From Archaeoglobaceae archaeon (GTDB lineage Archaea; Halobacteriota; Archaeoglobi; Archaeoglobales; Archaeoglobaceae), in contig JAMOPJ010000035.1 in the NCBI GenBank assembly GCA_027064525.1, forward strand, positions 1 to 37,999: a stretch of 37,999 nucleotides of DNA, read 5' to 3'. Positions 1-7,320 of this stretch are shown piece after piece. A program made the translations under genes and the position numbers. Each line of letters starts with the position of its first letter. Positions within the stretch are counted from its first letter, which is position 1. The notes below the pieces were generated by a model. That model did not search any database. It had not been told where the DNA came from and was given only the letters and a program-made list of their open reading frames with translations.

Positions 1-102
1 CCGTCATCAATTTCCTTCTACCAGTTAGCCTATCCTTCCAATAACAGGGAGGAGAAACCTTACGAATGTAAGAAGGAAGCTTACCTTGCTTCTTTAGTCT
101 AA
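1..102 (+). CDS. possible C-terminal end of a gene entering from the left
   Basis: The first plus-strand frame is open from the window edge to a TAA at 100-102 and would encode the last 33 residues of a protein, ending in ...KKEAYLASLV. The other two plus frames close within about 45 bases. The tail is rich in charged residues and I recognise no family. It would converge on the QueG-like gene that ends at 134. With so little sequence the open frame may be chance. Confidence 0.25.
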   Translation, partial: PSSISFYQLAYPSNNREEKPYECKKEAYLASLV

Positions 103-130
103 GCAAGGAGAAAAAGCTTCTCCAAGCTTC
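76..130. repeat. nested inverted repeats between two gene ends
   Basis: An 8-bp perfect stem (CCTTGCTT at 84-91 with AAGCAAGG at 101-108, 9-base loop) is flanked by GAAGCTT at 76-82 and AAGCTTC at 114-120 and again at 124-130. A second stem, GGAGAA at 107-112 with TTCTCC at 118-123, overlaps the first. The block lies between a possible plus-strand gene tail and the 3' end of the minus-strand QueG-like gene, so a bidirectional transcript end or mRNA-stabilising hairpin is the simplest reading. No long T run follows it, so it is not a classical intrinsic terminator. Confidence 0.4.
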
Positions 131-133
131 GTT

Positions 134-886
134 TTATATGGGACGTTGCAAATCGCACGGAACCCCGCAACAACACTTTCCACAGACGTCCGTGAGCGGT
201 AGATCCGAATGATGCTTATCGTTCTCAAGCAGGACATCGTAGCATTTTCGCTTATCCAACCCGTTCTCGGTTAAAGCCCCGAATCTGCAGTTTTTCACGC
301 ATTCTAAACAGTCAATACCCCGTTTGTGCAAGCAAAGCTCTTCATCAAGCGGTTCACCGTATTCAAATTCTGCTTGGGTTATGAGGCTGCCCAGCCTCCC
401 ACAGCAACCCTTTTCAGTTATAATCAAAGAATGAACACCAAAAGACCCCAACCCGGCTAAGTATGCTATGTGTTTGTGAGACCAGTCGCTGACCAGCCGA
501 ACCTCATCGAAGTTGTGCGTCGGGGGCAAGATTACCGATTTGAAGCCTATGTTCTCAAGCTTCCTTGCAAGATATTCGTTCAACCCAACTATGAGCTCGT
601 TCGTCTTGACGTAAGCCTTTGCCCAAAGTTTCGAGGAGAAATGTCTTCCAACGTTACTCTTAACGACTTTCTCGGTGAAGGGGATGAAATAAACGATTAC
701 GGATCTCGCAGAATTCAGAACTTCGTCCGGCATGAGATGGTTTGGCGAAACAACTTTCCGCAACATTTCAACGTCATCAGCATCACAAAATCCTACCAAG
801 GGCTTTCTCCAAAGATCTCCTTTAACGAATTCATCGATCCATTTTCTAACCATCTTTTCCACGACCAAAATTTGCCAGAAAGACAA
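134..886 (-). CDS. QueG-like (epoxyqueuosine reductase family) iron-sulfur protein
   Basis: A 250-aa protein if read from TTG 886; an ATG at 853 (MVRKWIDEF) would give 239 aa. The C-terminal third carries CLHKRG, CLECVKNC, KRKCYD and CGKCCCGVPC, enough cysteines for two [4Fe-4S] clusters arranged as in QueG-like proteins. The middle part (residues about 130-165, AYLAGLGSFGVHSLIITEKG) matches the conserved central region of that family. Typical QueG proteins are longer, and archaea usually make archaeosine rather than queuosine, so the true substrate is unknown; a redox role in cofactor metabolism is inference. A TATA-like TTTAAAT at 912-918 would put transcription start near 887, favouring a leaderless TTG, but the ATG cannot be excluded. 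It is divergent from enolase, only about 44 bp away. Confidence 0.7.
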   Translation of the reverse strand: MSFWQILVVEKMVRKWIDEFVKGDLWRKPLVGFCDADDVEMLRKVVSPNHLMPDEVLNSARSVIVYFIPFTEKVVKSNVGRHFSSKLWAKAYVKTNELIVGLNEYLARKLENIGFKSVILPPTHNFDEVRLVSDWSHKHIAYLAGLGSFGVHSLIITEKGCCGRLGSLITQAEFEYGEPLDEELCLHKRGIDCLECVKNCRFGALTENGLDKRKCYDVLLENDKHHSDLPLTDVCGKCCCGVPCDLQRPI

Positions 887-930
887 AAAGCTTATCTATT
901 CTCTCGCCGAATTTAAACGGGGGTGATATT

Positions 931-2139
931 CTGATTATTGAAGATGTCAGATACAGAATCGTTTTTGATAGCAGAGGTAATGAAACCGTCGAATGTGAAG
1001 TTTTTGCTGGAGATGCAATTGGAAGGGCTATAGCACCGAGCGGAGCTTCTACTGGGAGCGAAGAAGCGATAGTAGTCGATCCTTACAAATACGAGGAAAT
1101 CGAGGAGAAGGTTTCGAAAGCTTTGGTTGGAATGTCGGTCTTCGATCAGGTGAGCATAGATGAGAAGCTGAGGGAGATCGATGGAACGGAAAACTTCTCA
1201 AACATCGGTGGCAACTTCGCAATAACAGCCAGCTTGGCTTGTGCAAAAGCAGCTTCAAACCTTTTGGGAATCCCGCTTTACGAATACGTAGGTGGAATAT
1301 TTGCAAAGGAGATCCCCTACCCCCTGGGAAACGTAATCGGTGGAGGAGCTCACGCTCCCGGATCAACGAGCATCCAAGAGTTCTTGGTTATCCCAGTCGG
1401 AGCCAAAAACTTCTTCGAAGCTCAAAGAACGAATGCGTTAGTTCACAAAACTCTGAAGAAGATATTCAAAGAAAAAGGGATTTTCGCAGCCAAAGGTGAC
1501 GAAGGAGCTTGGGCAGCCCAAATTACGGATGAACAAGCTTTCGAGCTTTTGAGCGAAGCCATAACGAGGGTTAAAGATGAAACTGGTGTTGATGTTAAGA
1601 TCGGGCTTGATTTCGCCGCAACCGAACTTTGGGATGGCGAGCGTTACGTTTACAAGGATAAGAAGCTGACGACCGAAGAGCAAATAGCTTACGTTGCTGA
1701 GCTTGTTGACAAGTATGGAATAATCTATGTTGAAGATCCGTTGCATGAGAATGACTTCGAAGGTTTTGCAGAGCTTACAAAGCAGATCGGCAACAAGTGC
1801 ATGGTATGTGGAGATGATATTTTCGTAACGAATATAAAGAGAATTCAGAAGGGTATAGAGATTGGAGCGGCCAATACCGTGCTAATAAAGCCGAATCAGA
1901 TCGGAACTCTGACAGATACCTTCAGGGCTGTTAAGCTTTCCAAGGATAACGGTTATAAAGTCGTTGTGTCTCATAGAAGTGGCGAAACTGAAGATGAAAC
2001 AATCGCCCATTTGAGTGTCGCTTTCAACGCAACATTAATAAAGACTGGTGTAGTTGGTGGCGAAAGAATTGCCAAGCTTAACGAGTTGATTAGGATTGAA
2101 GAGGAGATGGATTCATCAAAAATGGTGCGGGTGATGTGA
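931..2139 (+). CDS. eno: enolase (phosphopyruvate hydratase), apparent CTG start
   Basis: Interconverts 2-phosphoglycerate and phosphoenolpyruvate in the cytosol. Family marks are the N-terminal [25 protein letters not shown], the metal-binding [10 protein letters not shown] and GDDIFVTN, the catalytic-lysine region [13 protein letters not shown] and the signature [20 protein letters not shown]. The first ATG/GTG/TTG in frame is TTG at 1123, which would delete the substrate-loop and DSRGN region, yet the coding frame runs upstream through perfect enolase N-terminal sequence. An SD GGGGGTG at 919-925 lies 5 nt before CTG 931, giving MIIEDVRYR and 402 aa, the expected N-terminus. The start is thus inferred to be CTG. 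The stop overlaps the ATG of uS2 by one base, so the two are translationally coupled. In many archaea eno-rps2 follows rpl13-rps9-rpoN-rpoK; here those are absent. Confidence 0.93.
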   Translation: MIIEDVRYRIVFDSRGNETVECEVFAGDAIGRAIAPSGASTGSEEAIVVDPYKYEEIEEKVSKALVGMSVFDQVSIDEKLREIDGTENFSNIGGNFAITASLACAKAASNLLGIPLYEYVGGIFAKEIPYPLGNVIGGGAHAPGSTSIQEFLVIPVGAKNFFEAQRTNALVHKTLKKIFKEKGIFAAKGDEGAWAAQITDEQAFELLSEAITRVKDETGVDVKIGLDFAATELWDGERYVYKDKKLTTEEQIAYVAELVDKYGIIYVEDPLHENDFEGFAELTKQIGNKCMVCGDDIFVTNIKRIQKGIEIGAANTVLIKPNQIGTLTDTFRAVKLSKDNGYKVVVSHRSGETEDETIAHLSVAFNATLIKTGVVGGERIAKLNELIRIEEEMDSSKMVRVM

Positions 2140-2744
2140 TGGAGGCGAAGGTAAAGGAGGAATACGAGTATCTAATTCCGCCGGATGAGTATTTAGCTGC
2201 GGGAGTTCATATTGGAACTCAGATCAAGACGGGAGACATGAAGAAGTTCATCTACAAGGTCAGACCGGACGGTCTATACGTTTTGGACATAAGACAGCTT
2301 GACGAGAGGATCAGAATAGCTGGCAAGTTCTTGGCAAGATTCGAGCCGAGCAAGATCTTGGCTGTTGCAGCGAGGCAGTATGGACAGAAGCCGGTCATGA
2401 TGTTCGCAAAAGCGGTGGGTGCGGATTACGTAATCGGTAGATTCGTTCCCGGAACTCTGACGAATCCGATGCTCAAGGAATACAAAGAGCCAGACGTAGT
2501 TCTTGTTACAGATCCGGCCATAGACAGACAAGCGGTTGAAGAGGCCACGGACATAGGCATTCCGGTTGTCGCACTGTGCGATTCCAACAACTCCGCTTCG
2601 AACATCGATCTGGTAATTCCAACAAACAACAAAGGTAGAAAAGCGTTGGCGTTGGTTTACTGGTTGCTGGCTAAGGAAGTTCTCAAGAACAGAGGTATAA
2701 CGGACTTCCCGTATAGCGTAGAAGATTTTGAGGCCGAGCTTTAA
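2139..2744 (+). CDS. rps2: small ribosomal subunit protein uS2
   Basis: A 201-aa archaeal-type uS2 of the 30S subunit. It shows [17 protein letters not shown] near the N-terminus, the central [22 protein letters not shown] and [19 protein letters not shown], and [13 protein letters not shown], all hallmarks of S2/Sa. ATG 2139 is chosen because CGGGTG ends 5 nt upstream and the codon overlaps the enolase TGA (TGATG). A GTG three bases earlier is also in frame but leaves a worse spacing. Length agrees with archaeal S2. It is second gene of a two-gene operon with enolase, an old archaeal linkage. Confidence 0.96.
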   Translation: MEAKVKEEYEYLIPPDEYLAAGVHIGTQIKTGDMKKFIYKVRPDGLYVLDIRQLDERIRIAGKFLARFEPSKILAVAARQYGQKPVMMFAKAVGADYVIGRFVPGTLTNPMLKEYKEPDVVLVTDPAIDRQAVEEATDIGIPVVALCDSNNSASNIDLVIPTNNKGRKALALVYWLLAKEVLKNRGITDFPYSVEDFEAEL

Positions 2745-2949
2745 TTTCGTTTTTCATCTCTTTGGATGTTCTCCACCCATATTCAACAATTTTTTGGCTT
2801 AATGGCAGTAGCTCGCACTTCAAAGCTGTTATTGACTGAATATACGACACGATTAAAGAAGTGTCGAAAGAGAGCATGCAAATAAAACGATTTCGCACGT
2901 GGGAGCTTAATGGTATCGCTAAGTTAATGTGCACCTTTGGCATCTTAAA

Positions 2950-4566
2950 ATGAGAAAAAAGATCGGATTTTGGGAGGCTTTCAGCATAGGCGTTGGAGGA
3001 ATGATTGGCGGTGGTATATTTGCCGTCTTAGGTTTGAGCGTTCAGCTATCCAAAAGCGCCGCTCCTATAGCCTTTCTACTAGCCGGTATGATCGCTCTCA
3101 CGACAGCTTACTCCTACGCAAGACTTTCGATTCGTTATCCAAGCGAAGGTGGGACGATGGAGTTCATAGTTAGAGCGTTCGGGACGGGGTTGTTTTCCGG
3201 AACGCTAAACGTCCTACTTTTGGCGAGCTACATCGTCATGATCTCCCTCTACGCTTATGCGTTCGGTAGCTACGGTGCAAACGTTCTTCCATTGAATCCT
3301 GCGATCTCAAAGCATATTCTAATATCGCTGGTGATTGTCGCGTTCACGATCTTAAACGCGTTCGGAGCGGTTGTAAGTGGGAAGACTGAGGATTTACTCG
3401 TAGCGTTTAAGTTGGCGGTTCTTCTTTTGGTGGCCGGAGCCGGCATGACCTTCATCGATCTTTCAAAGCTTTCGCCGTCCAATTGGGCGGATCCGGTAAG
3501 CGTAGTTGCTGGAGGGATGATGATATTTCTTGCCTACGAGGGATTCGAGCTGATAGCGAACGCCGGTAATGATGTCGAGGATCCGACCATACTGCCCAAA
3601 GCCTTTTACGCGTCGGTTTTGCTCGTTGTGGCCATATACGTGATGGTGGCGATCGTCACGGTTGGAAATCTTCCATACGACACGATAATCGAATCGAGAG
3701 ATTACGCGTTGGCCGTTGCGGCGAAACCTTCGCTCGGCGATGCGGGTTTTTGGCTTATAACGTTCGCAGCCTTGGCATCTACGAGCTCGGCTATAAACGC
3801 AACGCTTTACGGAACGGCGAGGGCGAGCTACATGGTCGCGAAGTATGGTCAGCTCCCCGAAGCGATTGAAAGGCCACTCTGGAAGCAGGCTTACGAAGGT
3901 TTGATACTCATATGCCTTATGTCGTTGTTGCTCGCAAACGTATCGAGTTTGGAGTCGATATCCACTGCCGGAAGCGGTGGCTTTCTGCTGATATTCTTCT
4001 TCGTAAACTTGGCCGCTTTAAAGCTTCGCAACAGAGTCAAGATCAATCCAGCAATTCCGGCGATCGGAGCGATCTTCACGTTCGTCGCTCTGGTGATACT
4101 CACCTATAGGATGGCACAAACAAACATAAAAAATCTGACGACGTTCGCGTTTATGATCTTTGCGTCCTTTTTGATCGAAGCCACGTATCGACTCCTAACG
4201 GGAAGAAGGATCGAGGAATATTTGGATGTGAGGCTCAGGAAGAAGGAAGAAAACTTGAAAAACTGGCATATGTGGATCGATAAGCTCATCGAATGCTTAT
4301 CTGAGAAGTTCGAAGATGCAGAAATATATTTAGTCGGAAGCTTGGCCCGAGGCGAAATGGATAGAGCTCACGATGTCGATCTGCTCGTTCTTACCGATAA
4401 ACCACTGGCTAAAGATGAAATAAAGTCCATCGTGAGCGAACTCAAACGAAAAGCTAGACTGACAGCCTACCATTCTATCGATATTCACTTCGAAAGCTTA
4501 AAGAAGAAGGATGAAGCTCTAAGAAAAGCCATGCATTACAAACCGCTGTCACCAAAAGCTACATAA
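2950..4566 (+). CDS. APC-family amino acid transporter fused to a C-terminal nucleotidyltransferase domain
   Basis: A 538-aa protein from ATG 2950; a GTG at 2929 is also in frame. Residues 1 to about 420 form a hydrophobic permease that starts with the APC signature SIGVGGMIGGGIFAVLGLSV and has roughly twelve membrane segments; AYEGFELIANAGNDVEDP is a typical mid-family motif. After a basic linker (LRKKEENLKNWHMW) comes a soluble domain, residues about 440-538, with the polymerase-beta-type nucleotidyltransferase motif GSLARG (463-468), two metal-binding aspartates in HDVDLLVL (475, 477) and a third candidate in SIDIHFE. All three carboxylates are kept, so the domain may be active. The best relatives of the tail are minimal nucleotidyltransferases (MNT type), usually free-standing. 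The frame is continuous with no stop at the junction. Substrate of either part is unknown; regulation of transport by nucleotidylation is speculation. Confidence 0.85.
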   Translation: MRKKIGFWEAFSIGVGGMIGGGIFAVLGLSVQLSKSAAPIAFLLAGMIALTTAYSYARLSIRYPSEGGTMEFIVRAFGTGLFSGTLNVLLLASYIVMISLYAYAFGSYGANVLPLNPAISKHILISLVIVAFTILNAFGAVVSGKTEDLLVAFKLAVLLLVAGAGMTFIDLSKLSPSNWADPVSVVAGGMMIFLAYEGFELIANAGNDVEDPTILPKAFYASVLLVVAIYVMVAIVTVGNLPYDTIIESRDYALAVAAKPSLGDAGFWLITFAALASTSSAINATLYGTARASYMVAKYGQLPEAIERPLWKQAYEGLILICLMSLLLANVSSLESISTAGSGGFLLIFFFVNLAALKLRNRVKINPAIPAIGAIFTFVALVILTYRMAQTNIKNLTTFAFMIFASFLIEATYRLLTGRRIEEYLDVRLRKKEENLKNWHMWIDKLIECLSEKFEDAEIYLVGSLARGEMDRAHDVDLLVLTDKPLAKDEIKSIVSELKRKARLTAYHSIDIHFESLKKKDEALRKAMHYKPLSPKAT

Positions 4567-4589
4567 ACTTCAACGATCAATCATTATAT

Positions 4590-4751
4590 ATGTCGTCCGA
4601 AGATCGTGAGATAGACGAAGACGAGCTCGAACGACTGCTTGAGGAGCTTATGGAAGCTCAGCTCAGAGCGAACTACAGGAAGTCGCTGGGGAGAGAATAC
4701 GTCAGAAGAAGTTGGGATTTGGAGATAAAAAAGGCTATTAAAAAGGATTAA
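4590..4751 (+). CDS. small highly charged protein, 53 aa
   Basis: ATG 4590 to TAA 4751. The N-terminal half is strongly acidic (REIDEDELERLLEELMEAQ) and predicts one amphipathic helix; the C-terminal half is basic (REYVRRSWDLEIKKAIKKD). It starts 23 bases after the transporter fusion ends and has no SD, but TACATAAACTT at 4559-4569 sits at TATA distance, so it may be leaderless. I do not recognise a family. Dense charged codons and helical periodicity suggest a real gene. Its stop overlaps the end of the degraded ligase on the other strand. Confidence 0.55.
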   Translation: MSSEDREIDEDELERLLEELMEAQLRANYRKSLGREYVRRSWDLEIKKAIKKD

Positions 4752-5406
4752 AACATCAGATCTAAAACCTCCCAATCTTTCCCGAGCTTTTCGACGAGTT
4801 CTATTTCATTGGGCGTTATCGATGTAGCTTCCTTTATCTCGACGTAGCGGAAGCACATTCACAAGCGATCGGTGTGCATTCTGCTAAACCGTAGTAGTCT
4901 ATCAGCGTTATGTCCCCTCCAAAAGCATCTCTGAGCTTATCCTTGTATCCTCCTATTGAGGAGAATGGCTCTCCGGAGGCTATGAGTATTCTTATATCTT
5001 CCAAACCCTCTTTGGCAAGTTTTAAGGCGAAACTTGGATTCGAAACCAATACCGTCGGTTTAACCTTCTCGGCTATTTCGAGGGTTTTCTCGGTTGAGCC
5101 TGGCCCTACGGGAACGATCTTCGCACATAGTCTCTCCAAACCACTGTGAAACATCAGTCCGGCTATGAATATGTGGTATCTGAACGTAATCAGAGCTATG
5201 TCGTCCATCCTAATTCCGGCTCTTTTGAAAGCTTCGGCGTTTCAAGGAATTGCTGGATTAACTCTTCTCTTGTCATAAACGGTAGCTTTTGAAAGTCTTC
5301 TATTGTTTTAATGTCCTCCGGCTTTAATCCAGCCTCTTCAAACTTTTTTCTGTAAAAACGGATGGTTGTAGTTTTTGGTAAGTTGGGCTTTAAGCTTTTC
5401 AAGCAT
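4748..5406 (-). pseudogene. degraded adenylate-forming ligase (phenylacetate-CoA ligase / coenzyme F390 synthetase family)
   Basis: Reading from ATG 5406 (MLEKLKAQLTKNYNHP), the frame breaks at a five-T run near 5355-5359 and resumes one frame over as FYRKKFEEAGLKPEDIKTIE, the usual PaaK-family start. A second break near 5215-5235 jumps from QQFLETPKLSKE to KRAGIRMDDIALITFRY; the intervening family segment with the SGTTG-type ATP-binding loop is missing. The remainder continues through VPVGPGSTEKTLEIAEKVKP and DYYGLAECTP, then breaks again near 4850. The C-terminal domain of about 130 residues is gone; only an unrelated-looking tail ending LVEKLGKDWEVLDLMF remains. Loss of the nucleotide-binding loop and the C-domain means no ligase activity. 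Its position beside ftr makes an F390-synthetase-like ancestor attractive but unproven. Confidence 0.85.
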
Positions 5407-5475
5407 GTTAGCTTCTTCCACGGAGAAATTAAAAGCTTTTCAAATGTTGTTTTAAATTAAAAATTATTAAAATTT

Positions 5476-6369
5476 TTATATTAATTCTTTTAGATATATT
5501 TTGTATTTACCAAGTTTCCCACCGTAGTTGCCAGCTGAGATTCTAACAACTCCATCCACTTCGGTTCCAACCTTTATGCATATTGCCATAGCCTTTTTTA
5601 CTGCTTCCAAGCTCGTTCCGTTGATAACTATTTCTGGAATCGCTTTAACTCCTTCTGGCACCTTTGAGTCTGGAATCTTTCCCTTCAGAGTCGGACAATA
5701 GGGATGGTTAGTAGTTGGTCCAATCTCTGGGAACTTTGTTTCAGGCTTCGATCCCGCTGAGCATATGTCGAAAGGAGTAATGACTTCTTCAACGTCCTTC
5801 AAAGCTTCTACAGCTCTTTCTCCAACCTCTAAGGCGGATTCCTCACTCTCGCAGAAGAACCAGATGTTTCCGCCAGCTACACCTTCTGCGTATCCCAAAT
5901 ATCTCTCGATTGCAAATTCACCGAACATTATCGGAACTATGATCATCTTTCTGTCCCATCTTTCGTCCTCCCACTCGTAGCCATCTCCACATCTCCCAAC
6001 GTTTATCTCGGCATCGATCTTGCTTTCGCTATCGCAGGCATTGAATACCCTTGTAGTCGGAACGACCAATATCCCCTGTCTTATCCTTTTGCCCGTTTCC
6101 CTCATTAGAATGTCCATGAACCTCTTAGTTTTCGGAACCCATATCTGAATGATAGCTCCAACTCTCCCGTCTGGGGTTTCGGTTGGGCTGAGCCATTTCT
6201 CCACTCCAGCTTCGGATTCCCCAAAGACGGTTGAAGGCAGTGCTGTGGAGCCATAAACAGCCTTCTCCAAAAGCCAGCGATGCTTTGCGGTTACGATCAG
6301 CCTGACGTATATGCCTTCAAAGGCCTCGCAGTATGTGTCCTCAATTGGAACGCCATTCATTTCGAGCAT
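5476..6369 (-). CDS. ftr: formylmethanofuran:tetrahydromethanopterin formyltransferase
   Basis: A 297-aa cytosolic enzyme moving the formyl group between methanofuran and tetrahydromethanopterin. In Archaeoglobales it serves lactate/acetyl oxidation to CO2 or the reverse. The N-terminus MNGVPIEDTYCEAFEGIYVR, the central GRCGDGYEWEDERWDRKM, GYAEGVAGGNIWFF and CSAGSKPETKFPEIGPTTNH follow Ftr sequences over the full family length. Two ATGs compete (6369, 6360). No SD is present; ATTAAATAG about 27 bases upstream, overlapping the stop of the preceding small gene, indicates a leaderless transcript. It therefore has its own promoter even though it lies downstream of the restriction cassette on the same strand. 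Mer, a later enzyme of the same pathway, is 20 kb away. Confidence 0.96.
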   Translation of the reverse strand: MLEMNGVPIEDTYCEAFEGIYVRLIVTAKHRWLLEKAVYGSTALPSTVFGESEAGVEKWLSPTETPDGRVGAIIQIWVPKTKRFMDILMRETGKRIRQGILVVPTTRVFNACDSESKIDAEINVGRCGDGYEWEDERWDRKMIIVPIMFGEFAIERYLGYAEGVAGGNIWFFCESEESALEVGERAVEALKDVEEVITPFDICSAGSKPETKFPEIGPTTNHPYCPTLKGKIPDSKVPEGVKAIPEIVINGTSLEAVKKAMAICIKVGTEVDGVVRISAGNYGGKLGKYKIYLKELI

Positions 6370-6394
6370 GGTTTGAGGTTGGTGAGTTTGCTAT

Positions 6395-6619
6395 TTAATC
6401 TTTGGTTAGTTTTTTCAGTTCAGTTATGTATCTTTTGAATCTACCTTCGATCCATTTTAGCGGATCTACCGGAATTCCGGTTTGTGACCAACCCATGTCA
6501 TCCAAAATCAATTCTTCTATATACTCCTTCCACTCTTCTACCGTTCCATTCCAATCTCCAAGAAACGACAGAACGGTATTGACGGCCTTTACCAAATCGT
6601 CGTCGATTTCAACTATCAT
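6395..6619 (-). CDS. small protein of the restriction-modification cassette, 74 aa
   Basis: ATG 6619 overlaps the stop of the endonuclease gene by four bases (ATGA) and has a strong GGGTGGAGG eight bases upstream; the in-frame TTG at 6637 lies before this SD and is rejected. The protein begins MIVEIDDDLVKAVNTVLSFLG, is acidic in the first half and ends with a basic helix (RFKRYITELKKLTKD). It contains two Trp-containing motifs (GDWNGTVEEWKEY and MGWSQTG). No helix-turn-helix is evident, so it is not an obvious controller protein. The tight coupling suggests a stoichiometric partner, inhibitor or subunit of the nuclease; this is inference. No family is recognised. Confidence 0.75.
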   Translation of the reverse strand: MIVEIDDDLVKAVNTVLSFLGDWNGTVEEWKEYIEELILDDMGWSQTGIPVDPLKWIEGRFKRYITELKKLTKD

Positions 6620-7320
6620 TTCAACGCCTCCACCCAATTTTCAGCTATTAGCGCATCATTCTTATAAAGTTCTCTATTATCTGCGTTGAACTCAGGCTTC
6701 ATGCTCACATATATTTTTGATAGATCCACAATTTTCCAACCAACCGTTTTGAACACTTTTGGTTCCACTTCTTTAATTACGAATCCGAGCAAGATATGTC
6801 GCCCGTTATCAGAAATTTTATCTTTGGTATTTTCGAGTGGGGTGAAAAAGAAATCCCTTGGAGATCCCTCATTCGGACGTGTTGTGGCCTTGATCTCTAT
6901 GAATGTCGTTCTACCGTAAACGTCGGTTACCTTTTCGTCGGGATATCCGGTTTTGGTCAAGTGTTCAACATTTTTTATAACCTTAAATTTATCTTTATTC
7001 TCATTAAATATTTTTGGAAACACGTATTCCAAGTAGATGCTAACCTCGTTCGGTCTGAAGTTCTTTGGAACTTTTCCCCGAATTTCACCATATTTTGATT
7101 TATCTATTGGATCTTTATTAAATTCTAGAACTATGATATCGGCTAATGTTGCGAGATCTCTTATCAGAAATTTATCTTCATTTTTATGAATGTCAATCGG
7201 TACAACCTTCTTATTGGTCGCAACTTCAACTATTATTGGAAATGGAACGTTGTTAAATGCTTCCAATATCTTTTGAACGATTCTCCTGTATTCTTCAAGT
7301 CTCCAAACATCATCTAGCAT
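6616..7320 (-). CDS. probable type II restriction endonuclease (PD-(D/E)XK fold)
   Basis: A 234-aa protein whose ATG directly abuts the methyltransferase stop (TGA-ATG), with GGAAGGTGG as SD. A candidate nuclease core is seen at about residues 125-145: TDVYGRTTFIEIKATTR, with Asp followed about nine residues later by E-I-K after a hydrophobic strand, as in PD-(D/E)XK enzymes. N-terminal LLDDVWRLEEYRRI-like helices and a beta-rich middle (VPFPIIVEVATNKKVVPIDI) precede it. I cannot name the recognition sequence or a close family. The endonuclease call rests on the motif plus the fused gene order with a DNA methyltransferase. The base composition is more A/T-rich than the flanking ftr and peptidase genes, consistent with acquisition by transfer. 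Confidence 0.72.
   Translation of the reverse strand: MLDDVWRLEEYRRIVQKILEAFNNVPFPIIVEVATNKKVVPIDIHKNEDKFLIRDLATLADIIVLEFNKDPIDKSKYGEIRGKVPKNFRPNEVSIYLEYVFPKIFNENKDKFKVIKNVEHLTKTGYPDEKVTDVYGRTTFIEIKATTRPNEGSPRDFFFTPLENTKDKISDNGRHILLGFVIKEVEPKVFKTVGWKIVDLSKIYVSMKPEFNADNRELYKNDALIAENWVEALK

Noticed and set aside
76-130. Terminal inverted repeat of an insertion sequence
   Set aside because: No matching partner repeat or transposase is visible in the window; a hairpin at gene ends explains it more simply.
470-926. Plus-strand open frames opposite the QueG-like gene
   Set aside because: They are shadows of the minus-strand frame, whose product has coherent cysteine motifs; the shadow proteins show no recognisable pattern.
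2683-2943. 86-aa minus-strand frame between rps2 and the transporter
   Set aside because: No SD, no TATA at the right distance, runs into the rps2 coding end and has no family-like pattern.
4834-5402. Two separate short genes for an acyl-CoA ligase
   Set aside because: The pieces join into one PaaK-type protein with frameshifts and a deletion, so a single pseudogene is the better account.
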